A stretch of 18,402 bases of DNA from Amoebophrya sp. AT5.2 (taxonomy: Eukaryota; Sar; Dinophyceae; Syndiniales; Amoebophryaceae), in assembly GCA_005223375.1 (NCBI GenBank), contig RXOD01004775.1, forward strand, positions 1 through 18,402. Direction: 5' to 3'. The notes below the pieces were generated by a model. It saw nothing but the letters and a program-made list of their open reading frames with translations, did no database searches and was not told where the DNA came from. Made by a program: the position numbers and the translations under genes. Positions 10,901 through 18,402 of this stretch are shown piece after piece. Position 1 is the first letter of the stretch, and every line of letters starts with the position of its first letter.

Positions 10901-13900
10901 GGTGGCGTTTGCAGCACGATGTACATTGAGTACTGTCTCGCGGCAACCCGGCACGTGCTCGCGAACGGCGTGTCGTAAATATCCGTGAAGCAGTTTACGC
11001 CGCCCGAGACCGACGCCAGACTGGAGTCGGAAAAGTACAGGTGTCGCGCGGAGGACAGTTGAGAGGAGCCCGCAGTCTCGTCCGGTATGGGGTAGCCAAA
11101 GACGGAGATGTCGGAGCGCAGACTAGCAGTGTACTGGCGAGCAAGAATGGACTTCACACCGGCGGACTCGAGTCCGTTCGCGTACGCGGCAATGTCGAGG
11201 CGCTGGCGTTTCGGGGTTTTCACACCGCAAGCAGTGGTGTTGTCGACGGCATCCGCAGTCGAAGCGGTCGTCAGCCGTCTCTGCTCTTGCTTGAACGCGG
11301 ACAAGGCAGACGTCGCCGAGTACGAGCCCCACGCTGTTGACGTCGCGCGGTCGGCACGGGACAGGGAGACTGCGGCTTCGCTATCTCCTGTGAAGTCCCC
11401 GACTGGCTCCTCGTCGCTCAGCTGACCCTCGTTGACGTTGTCTTGCCTCGCTTTGTTCAGGGCGATTTCTAGACGCCGCCTTTTCGCTTCCATTTTCTCT
11501 TCCTCGGTTAAAGTAAACCTCTTGTTGGCCGCCGCCGCAGTGGAAGACGACGGGGAGGCGGGCATTTCGCTTCCGGCAGCGCTCAGACGCCGCCGAGACG
11601 ACGCTGCCGTTGTCGTGGTTGTAGTGGTCGTGCTCGTTGATACCGTGCCGCTCCCGGTCCGGACCTGGATTTCGCTACTGTCGATCAGAATCCGGTAGGG
11701 TCCCGACGTCGAGAAGGGCTGGTTGTCGTCGTCCAGCTGCAGCACGGTGTCTTTGTAGTCGCCGGTCATTGCGCTCACCATGGTGCCGGAGGCGAAGTGC
11801 TGGTACCGGAAGCTCGTGCCTGTGGACTTCAGGTGCAGCACCTGCGTCTTGGTTTTCGAGTCCACCGGCTCGGACTGGAGCACGCTCACGAGCTCGGTGA
11901 TCCCCTGCCCGTAGTTCAGCTCCACGGTGAAGTTCGTGTCCAGCAGCCCCTGCACGGGAAAGCCGGCCTTTGGGCCCAGGTTCACGCGGACGATGCGGTA
12001 CGCGCCGAGCGTTTCCGCCGCGCTGGTGGTCGAGTTTCCGTACGTGGCCACCGTCTGTGCGTCGAACGCCAGCGCGCCGTCGCGCGCGGGGATGTCGCCC
12101 TCGGGGCGGTACTGGCACACGTACTCGTTGTTCTCGTTCTTCGACGTCTTTCCCTCGTACAGCACGTCGTAGGGACACACCCAGCACGCGTCCCCGCCCT
12201 GCTCCGCAAAGTCGTCGGGATGGCCCAGGTACCCGTCCAGCAGCACCTCGCCGGGCAGCGTCATCGACGTGCACCCCTCCGAGACCGCGACCTCCGAACC
12301 GGTGCTGTTGTAGATCGGCGTCGTGCACCGCCCGAGCGGCGAGCAGATCTCCGACTCCGCGCAGTACTTCACCGGCAGCGTGCCGGGGAGGCAATCCGGG
12401 TCCGTCATGCCGCAGTTGCAGTCGCAGTACTCACCGTCCATGTAGCGCGAGATGGGGCACACCCACAGCCCGTCCGACGCCACCGCCGGGTACGACGCCG
12501 GCCGCGCAGTCTTGAAGTTCAGCCGGCTCGACCCGATCGCGGTGCCCCGCACCACCTTAATGTGTAGGCTGTCCACCTTGGAGGTCACGAGCATCTTCTC
12601 GACGCCCATGTCGCCGGTCACGGTGATGTAGAACGGAAACTTCCGCGTCCAAAGCACCACGGGGGTCTTCAGCGTGACTACTTTGTCGTGCTTGTCCGGC
12701 GGCTCGGCTTTCACGAGCGCCGCGTTGAAAAACTGCCCCAGTTTTCCGTCGCAGACGATCGTCTGCGAGCTGTACTGGAAGTTGTTCACGTAGGTGGCGA
12801 AAATCATCCAATCGGTGAACAAAGTCGGCACCGCGACGTCCCGGTTCAGCTGGCCGCTCGTGGTGTTGTACCCCGTGTCGACGCCAAATTCCCTCATTCG
12901 CCGCTCCACGTTCACCTGGTACTTTCCGTACGCCACGTTCTGCATGAACCGCCGCGCCGCGTCTGCCGTCCATCCAGACTTCAGAATCATCATGTTGTCG
13001 AGCGACTCGCGCCGCCGCCACGAGCCCGACTCGGAGTTCGTGTAGTGCGTCGGGTGCCAGCTCCAGTTCCCGGTCACGAAAGTGTCCAGCATATTTTTCT
13101 TCTGGTACTCGCGGTTGTACTGCAGCAGGTACGGCCGCAGCGCGTCGTACTGGTACCGGGACCCGAGCCCCACCTGCACCTGGCAGCTCTTGATGTCGCG
13201 CATCTGCTTGGGGTCGAACCGCACGAAGGCAACCACGTCGTGGTTGAAGAACGCGTCGTGCGAGCCCATGAGCCCCAGGTCGCTGTACGCGTACCGCAGT
13301 GACTCGTCGAAGTTGTGTGTGGAGCTGGTCACGGACATCTCCCGGATGTACCGCGTCATGTTGGGCATGGGGGACTCGATGATGACGTCGGACGCCCCGT
13401 AGGGGTAGCTGTTCAGCATGATCGGCAGCTTTTCGTGCGCCCCGAACGCCACCGGCACCGCGCCCTGCATGCTGGTGCCGCCGAAATGCAGACCGGTCTT
13501 GTCCTTCCACTCGATCTTCGACAGAGAACTTTTCCCGTCCTCCTCGTAGAACTCGATCGTGGACCGCCAGTCGAACTCCAAGACCGGCACGTCCAGGTAG
13601 GGTTTTTTCGCCATGCGCGGGAAGTCCGAGAAGTACAGCTCGTTGAAGCTGCACCCCGGCACGTTGTACTGGCTCGGGTCGCCGTTGGGCATGATGCGTT
13701 CCTTGTACTCGCGGCTCATGCCCACACTCTCGTAGCCCCGCATGTGGTCGCAGATGTAGTCGACGTTGAGCGCGATGGCGCCCCACCCGACCAGCGAGGT
13801 GTTGCTCGAGAACAGCTTCGAGACCGAGTTGTACAGCAGCATGGTCGCCAGCCCCGTGAACAGGAAGCTCATAATCGCCCCACACCACGTCGGCGGCAGG

Positions 13901-14400
13901 TCCTCCGGCATGGTTTCGCCCGCTTTGTCCATCCGCCGCGCGAACTTGTCCGTGTACTTGATGTACCACGGCGGCTCGTAGTACTCGATGTCCGTACGCT
14001 GGATCTCTTCGTCAAACGGCTCGTACCTCCCAAAATTTATGTTGCGGTACGCCCAGGCGTAAAACCAGTGCGGCTTCACGTTCTGCTGCTGCTCAATCCG
14101 CTCCGCGGCGGTCGCGGCTTGCTGCTCCTTCGGCTTGTCGGGGTCCTCCCACGGATTTTCGGGGGGTGGCTTCCGCAGCGGGTTTGCCGGCGCAAACGTG
14201 CGCACCCACCGGAACTGACCGACGGCCTTCCCGTGGACGTGGCGCACGCCCCTCGTAACGCCCGACCCGAGGGAACTCATCGACCGCGCGAGCGGGTTCT
14301 TGAACAAGAGCGCGTGCGCACGCGCGGCGTTCGCCTGCATCTGCGCGTAGATGCGGTGCCCGCGCCCCTTTAGGACACCCTCGTGCCGACCGAATACCAT
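7914..14400 (-). CDS. Giant membrane protein, 5' exon: N-terminal cytosolic part, membrane segment, Cys-rich ectodomain
   Basis: No recognised family name. ATG at 14400 (in-frame TAA upstream) opens 2,162 codons uninterrupted. Residues 1-170 are basic, then Pro/Glu/Tyr-rich, without a signal peptide; 173-196 (GAIMSFLFTGLATMLLYNSV) is the only strong membrane segment, so a type II orientation is inferred. The region 230-640 looks like a globular aromatic-rich domain. Cys motif DGEYCDCNCGMTDPDC lies at about 655-670 and DGICDCNCGRADWDC at about 1659-1673. Between and after them are Thr/Ser/Ala-rich linkers and regions of predicted beta-alpha-alpha-beta pattern (about 1155-1265, 1395-1525, 1870-1930, 1997-2060) reminiscent of SEA-like domains. 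A CC...CCPNG module (7924-8022) ends the exon. The same frame stays open to a TGA at 7861 if the intron is not removed. Coding is certain from length and composition; function is unknown, probably a surface or endomembrane protein. Confidence 0.88.
9382..9426 (-). other. Cys motif copy 2: DGxCDCxCGxxDxDC
   Basis: Encodes DGICDCNCGRADWDC, preceded by WRCEAAQWA, just as copy 1 is preceded by WVCPISRYM. The shared W-x-C...DG..CDCNCG...D.DC frame over about 28 residues shows the two copies are homologous, about 1,000 residues apart in the same protein. Confidence 0.65.
12391..12438 (-). other. Cys motif copy 1: DGxxCDCxCGxxDPDC
   Basis: Encodes DGEYCDCNCGMTDPDC, followed by further cysteines (KYCAESEICSPLGRC, CWVCPYD). 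The Asp/Cys spacing resembles a compact calcium-binding LNR (Lin-12/Notch repeat)-like knot; similar CDCxCG motifs occur in extracellular proteins of protists. Assignment is by motif only. Confidence 0.6.
13813..13884 (-). other. First membrane segment of the giant protein
   Basis: Residues about 173-196 form an uncharged hydrophobic run directly after a Trp/Pro-rich stretch. It is preceded by basic residues (KFARRMDK), which fits a cytosolic N-terminus by the positive-inside rule. It is too far from the N-terminus to be a cleaved signal peptide. Confidence 0.75.
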
Positions 14401-14579
14401 CTCCTTGTTGCCGTGCGGGACACCTCTTCGATTGCAGTTTCTCCCGGTTAGCGTTTCTGCTTAGCCGTGCCAGTGCCGCGGGATGGGCGGCGTGGCGTGG
14501 TCGCGCTTCTTCATCAGAAATGGTCGCATGCAGGTGCTATCGGCAGCGGGATCAGCGAGCGGGAACGGCCAGAAGACGG

Positions 14580-14595
14580 TACTACGTTTGTAGTA
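14580..14595. repeat. 6-bp perfect hairpin with 4-nt loop
   Basis: TACTAC-GTTT-GTAGTA lies about 180 nt upstream of the giant gene's ATG. It is short enough to occur by chance. Confidence 0.4.
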
Positions 14596-15040
14596 TTCGT
14601 TAAAGTTGCTGGTGTAGAAGGGATAGGAGGAGGAAACAAGTAATGGAAGTGGGCAGGGTAGTGTACTCGGAAAATTTCAATAGAGTTTTTAGTACTAAGA
14701 GTCAGAATTGAAAATGAAATGTTGTGCACATCTCATATTTGCCAATGCGGTAGCGAAACGCTATCTATTATAATAGCACGGCATCCTCCTCTTCCAGGAG
14801 AATATCGCGCTTCGGAGTTTCATAGATCGGAAGTTGTGAGAGTGAGTGGAGTTACACTTCTTTGTTTGCATGATTTAAGGTTTAAAAAACGAGTGATGAT
14901 GAAGTACGGGCGACTTTTCTCGACCCTGGTGACTCGAAATGATGAATCAGTTTGCTAAAAAGAAGTGAGAAGCTATGCTTCTGTTGAAAAAGGTTTGATG
15001 AATGTCGAATGGAAACTCAAGTTAGTAAAAAAACGCGCCT

Positions 15041-15078
15041 CTGACGCCGTCGGGTACAACTAAAAAAAGCGGCATCAG
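15041..15078. repeat. Imperfect 9-bp inverted repeat, 20-nt loop
   Basis: CTGACGCCG (15041-15049) pairs with CGGCATCAG (15070-15078) with one mismatch (a G-U pair if transcribed from the minus strand). The loop contains an A7 run. A second perfect stem follows at 15110-15130. Confidence 0.45.
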
Positions 15079-15109
15079 GAGCACGTCATTCGGGGCATCT
15101 TATGTTTAT

Positions 15110-15130
15110 CTCGCCGTCATCGCAGGCGAG
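15110..15130. repeat. 6-bp GC-rich hairpin, 9-nt loop
   Basis: CTCGCC (15110-15115) and GGCGAG (15125-15130) are exact reverse complements. Together with the neighbouring stem at 15041-15078 this makes a locally structured 90-nt stretch in an otherwise featureless spacer. Confidence 0.45.
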
Positions 15131-15286
15131 CGGGTGCAGGCCTCCTTTCCCTGGCAAGATTTTTAATCGCGAGTCGATGAATGAGAGAGACGACAACAGT
15201 GACGACGTCGACAACCAACACGCAAAAGACGATCCGGTGTAGGTCTCGTCAGAACCTCAACGACAAGCAAAGGGGATGTCACGAGG

Positions 15287-15808
15287 ATGTCGTCGGCTAA
15301 TGCTAAGTTGTACGACCGATATTGCCACCGACTACTTCACATGGACATGAAGATTCTCCATACTATCACTATCTGTGAAGCAGGTACAGCGTACAAGAAC
15401 AGCGAACCACTTCACGAGCTATGCGACATTCGCACGAGCGACCGGCACAAAATTGCGACCACCGAATCTTCGAACGTAGGCGTAGTGTTGCCTCATGACA
15501 TAATATGGGTTCCGACGAAATTAAGCATCGCTTTACGACGAGGGCTGCACCGACACTTCTCTATCTTTTCGCTTTCGCATTCACAGCACATCCATGGTGA
15601 CGATGAACAATCCGACCGAGAATATGACACTTCTAGCTACATGTACAACTTTCGTTGGCATACACAGAGGAGTGGACTGCCACACGGAACACTCCCACAT
15701 CTACATCACCGACCGTTGATTCGAGCACTGCTGGAGCCGCGTGGGCGTGTCTCGGCTCAGGCTCACGGTCCTGCTCCTGTGCTAGTGCTAGATGAATCCG
15801 GGTTTTAA
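15287..15808 (+). CDS. Unexplained plus-strand ORF (173 codons), probably chance
   Basis: The only sizeable plus-strand frame not lying opposite a real gene. The product would start MSSANAKLYDRYCHRLL and is rich in His, Ser and Arg, without hydrophobic segments, a recognised domain or low-complexity repeats. Its base composition is that of the spacer, not of the GC-rich exons, and it runs against the direction of every supported gene. It could be a young or orphan gene, or an exon, but a chance frame is more likely. Confidence 0.12.
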   Translation: MSSANAKLYDRYCHRLLHMDMKILHTITICEAGTAYKNSEPLHELCDIRTSDRHKIATTESSNVGVVLPHDIIWVPTKLSIALRRGLHRHFSIFSLSHSQHIHGDDEQSDREYDTSSYMYNFRWHTQRSGLPHGTLPHLHHRPLIRALLEPRGRVSAQAHGPAPVLVLDESGF

Positions 15809-16722
15809 AATAAAAAATTCGAAATCACAATCACGTTCACGAATTATGCAGCGACTACTTTCTCAAGTACTCGGCAACGTACAACAAATACATACGGTGA
15901 TGCACTCGATCATACACGGTACCAGAATCAGGATCAGCACCAAGGAGAAATTAGCCGCGCAGCAGATCGAGGAGGACATGCACACGCCCGCTGTTCGAAA
16001 TAATGCCCATCCTCATCCTCATGCACATGTTGCTCAAGCTCATTGATAGTTTGTCCTTCAGTTTGTTTGTTAGTTTAGGTTTACGACTACGATCAATCTA
16101 CTAACTACAACTAGTTGCTGCTCTGTTCGATATTGAAAAAAACGCACCAAGAAGAAGAGCCAGAGCGCCGAAAAACAAAAGATAGTTGCTAAAGATTACT
16201 TTGTTAATTGTTTTTTGGGAAAAAGGAGCGAGTAATCGAACTCAAAGGCTTAGGCTTTTGTCCACCTGTAAAAAAACTCTCTAAGTGTAGGAGTAGGTCT
16301 AGCTCTACTAGAGTTTGGCAAAAAGGAATGCAGATTCTGAAAAGGGTGAAGCGCGCTGGTATACTAAGTGAAGGTGGTGAGGCAGTTTCACTGTCGTGAT
16401 GTAGCAACATGGTACATCAATACATCGTCATCGATGTAGATGCAGAAGTATTTTCTCAATCAGAATTGGGGGCGGAGGGCGCGGGCATTGTCATTGACAG
16501 ACAATTTGATAGATGTGGTCGTTGTGGTAGCAGAGAAGGACGTCGACGGTGTGGGGAGGGGCAATCACAAGGACCGCATCCGCAACGAAAGAAGTAGACA
16601 CCAGAGCAGTCAAAGATGAAAATGAAATAAAAGAAAAAATACGACTTTATTTTTTTAGGTGAGTGCCTCTAAACGTGCTTCTGCCGTTGCTGGGCTCGAC
16701 GCCAACAACAATATCTTCTGGT

Positions 16723-16740
16723 TTAGGATTAGGATTAGGA
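16723..16740. repeat. Telomere-like (TTAGGA)3 tract
   Basis: Three exact tandem copies of TTAGGA on the plus strand. Read on the minus strand it is TCCTAATCCTAATCCTAAACCAG, i.e. three CTAA(T) branch-point-like motifs before a CAG, about 120 nt past the stop codon of the unknown gene. Either a short interstitial telomere-like microsatellite or a 3' splice-like element. Confidence 0.6.
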
Positions 16741-16856
16741 TATATGAGATCGAATTTAAGTGTGACGAAGACAGCACGTTCGTGACACGAAAAAAGAATA
16801 AACACGAAGAACAAACACAGGTCCGCCGCCCATCATCATCATGGGTGGACTTTTTA

Positions 16857-18169
16857 TTAATCTTCTCGGATTACCTCTAGCGCGTTTCCAGCTCCGCCGC
16901 CGCCACATTCGCTGAAACTCGAGCCTTGCTTCCGGAAGCTTTTCTGGCGCATCGACGTCAGCCAAAAGCCGAAACTCCATGTTGCCACGTATTCCGCCTC
17001 CGCCACGAACCAGTTGCGCTTGCAAACGATGAACGCCTGCTCGTGCAGGACTTCGGAAACGAACGTGTGCACCAGCTGCAAGTTCGACAGGTTTCGCAGC
17101 TCTTTCTCGGGCAGTGGCGTGCCCGTCGCCTTCGTCGTGCCGATCGTCGTGTGCGGCAGGCCTTGATCTTCTACAGCAGCGGCTCCACCGTTCGGCGTTC
17201 CTTTGTTCTTTCCCCTAGTAGAAGCAGAAGTTGCTGGCGATACTGGTTGTAGCGGGATCTGGATGGTCGTCACAGCGTCCTTCTGGGCGGTGCGCAGGCG
17301 CTCCAACTCCAAAGTTTGCTCGAGCCGCGACAGGAACTCGGCCTTTGGCAGAATCTTGTTGTCGCACTTACAGAAGGCGGCGGCGTGGTAGACGGCAGAG
17401 ATCCCCACAAACAACCCCCGGATGCCGCAGGGAATCTTGTTGTCGGCAATGGCCTGCTTCACCGTGAGGCTCCATTCCTGAAGCATTTGGGGCGTCACGA
17501 CCGACGCCTGCTTGTCCCAGACTGAGCTGCAGAGACCTTGAAAAAAAATCCATGAAGATGGAGCACCATTTTACTCATCTCGATCTTTGCTCAGTCGTCG
17601 CACTCACACGTCACTTCTCATTGGATGAAGTTGAAGATACAAACTTCTCAGTAGCTTTTGCTGCGCACCATGATCTTCAACATCATGCATCGGAAGCGCA
17701 TTGGCATTCGGATTCGCACGGGGAAAAGTAAGCATTACAAATAAGTACCGTGCATTCCCTCGCTGCCCGAGTAGCTTGTTCGGTTTCCGAAGGGGATGCT
17801 TCCGTACACGACTTCCGTTCTCCCTGCTTGCGGCTGGCACGTCACTTGGCAGCTCCCGCCTCCTGCGCTAAGCGTTCCCTGAAACAGTCTCGCCCGCGTC
17901 ATCGCGCGGAGAAACACTGGCTCGTCCAGCAGACTTTGCATCACGGCCGCAACCGCTATGAACGGACCAGGTGGTATTGGTAAGATGAAAGTAGGTAAAA
18001 AAATTAAAATGGCACAAGTGAAATTTTCGGGGGGCTCTTCGGGGTGCCCTTTGGCTTTGGTTGTCTCAGTAGGCGGCTCGTCGGTCAGCAGTTGTAGGGT
18101 GAGAGGCGGCTCCTTTTCCCGGTCGGCAGAACTGGCACTCCTGCACCCTAGAGCCGAAAAGTGGGACAT
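16857..18169 (-). CDS. Unrecognised two-exon gene (about 366 aa)
   Basis: I do not recognise the family. Exon 1 is 17749-18169 and exon 2 is 16857-17536, joined in phase 1 (1,101 nt, divisible by three) to read ...GSEGMHG-LCSSVWDKQASVV.... The stop TAA is at 16857-16859. The best-conserved-looking parts are residues 77-140 (MQSLLDEPVFLRAMTRARLFQG onward, with CQVTC) and the start of exon 2 (QEWSLTVKQAIADNKIPCGIRGLF, CKCDNK), then a Gln/Thr/Gly linker and a C-terminal part with aromatic residues (FVAEAEYVATWSFGFW). Residues 51-76 are hydrophobic (CAILIFLPTFILPIPPGPF), but that DNA is AT-rich with pyrimidine runs and ends TTCATAG at 17956, so it may be an intron tail, with the true exon starting at 17955. 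The N-terminus is therefore uncertain. Confidence 0.6.
17537..17748 (-). other. Intron of the unknown gene (212 nt)
   Basis: Donor CACG|GTACTTAT, acceptor TTTTTTTTCAAG|GTCTC. The exon 1 frame closes at a stop a few codons past the donor, and the exon 2 frame continues upstream only to the T8 run. Phase and frame agree. An alternative acceptor, CTCTGCAG at 17529-17536, would break the frame. Confidence 0.7.
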
Positions 18170-18402
18170 TCAGGACAACCAATCGCCACCCTAAGCGCCC
18201 TCGTTTGCCCTGTTGCTTTCATTCTGGTCCTACTTATCACAAAGAAATGCAGTCGCTCAGTGGCTTTCCCGCACGACTGACACCGCCTCCCTCTACCTCC
18301 CAGCGCCTCATCTCCCGACGCCACCCCCTACCCCCCACAACGGAGCACCTCTAAAACCGACCCAGGCCCCCCTTCGCGCCGGGCAGACTTCGGAGCGCCT
18401 TG
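18170..18402. other. Upstream sequence of the unknown gene, G-rich on the minus strand
   Basis: On the minus strand this stretch has repeated G runs (GGGGGG, GGGGG) and AG|GT junction-like sites such as GGGAG|GTAGAG near 18290. Three partly open frames occur at the right edge, but none is long enough to call. It may contain a further 5' exon or only leader sequence. Confidence 0.35.

Larger units (their letters stand above)
14401..16856. other. Intergenic spacer, about 2.4 kb, no convincing gene
   Basis: AT-richer than the exons; holds the 5' leader of the giant gene (left end) and the 3' UTR of the unknown gene (right end). No tRNA, rRNA or snRNA was recognised by eye, and no spliced-leader RNA core. 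Contents worth naming are listed separately: hairpins at 14580-14595, 15041-15078 and 15110-15130, a plus-strand ORF at 15287-15808, and a TTAGGA tract. The leader of the giant gene contains GCACGGCTAAGCAG (about 14456-14469), a possible branch point plus acceptor. Confidence 0.5.

Noticed and set aside
13315..14373. 352-codon plus-strand open frame
   Set aside because: Antisense shadow of the N-terminal part of the giant protein; no domain, Arg/Val/His-biased composition.
14824..14833. AGATCGGAAG, identical to the first ten bases of a sequencing adapter
   Set aside because: The match stops after ten bases and the sequence continues normally; a chance match is likely.
16208..16399. Plus-strand 63-codon Lys-rich frame
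   Set aside because: Protein-like at first sight, but short, on the opposite strand to all genes, without homologue by eye and with spacer composition.
1..18402. Prokaryotic systems (CRISPR array, toxin-antitoxin, prophage, IS element)
   Set aside because: No regularly spaced repeats, no operon layout and no transposase-like protein; introns and gene style are eukaryotic.

Overview
This is an 18.4 kb piece of a nuclear genome from a unicellular eukaryote, most likely an alveolate protist and possibly a dinoflagellate relative. The taxonomic call is an inference. It rests on protein-coding exons interrupted by GT-AG introns of about 200-240 nt, very long GC-rich exons separated by AT-richer spacers, all supported genes lying on the minus strand (unidirectional layout), no obvious AATAAA-type 3' signals, and large cysteine-rich membrane ectodomain proteins. 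Nothing here is diagnostic of a genus.

Layout, left to right (all supported genes read right to left). (1) 1-2965: the 5' two-thirds of a phosphoribosylformylglycinamidine synthase gene (FGAM synthase, step 4 of de novo purine synthesis), two exons with one 232-nt intron; the C-terminal glutaminase part lies beyond position 1. (2) 2966-3997: about 1 kb of spacer with one clear 9-bp hairpin. (3) 3998-14400: two very long open exons (6.5 kb and 3.7 kb) that I interpret as one gene for a giant (about 3,386 aa) double-anchored membrane protein. It would have a cytosolic N-terminus, a membrane segment near residue 173-196, a huge cysteine- and Ser/Thr-rich lumenal/extracellular region, a second membrane segment near residue 3,100 and an acidic cytosolic tail. 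An alternative reading at the junction (7851/7915) instead makes the downstream part a separate signal-peptide protein; the sequence alone does not settle this. (4) 14401-16856: about 2.4 kb of spacer without a convincing gene, holding hairpins, a telomere-like (TTAGGA)3 tract and one unexplained plus-strand ORF. (5) 16857-18169: an unrecognised two-exon gene. (6) 18170-18402: G-rich leader or upstream exon/intron sequence of that gene, undefined.

The genes do not form an evident pathway: a housekeeping purine enzyme sits beside a lineage-specific giant surface or endomembrane protein. The most interesting material is the giant protein. It carries two copies of a DGxCDCxCGxxDxDC cysteine motif, a CC...CC module on both sides of the intron, SEA-like beta-alpha-alpha-beta repeats, and a recurrent R-x-L-[S/T]-x-A/S linker motif at least seven times, which may mark proteolytic processing or phosphorylation.
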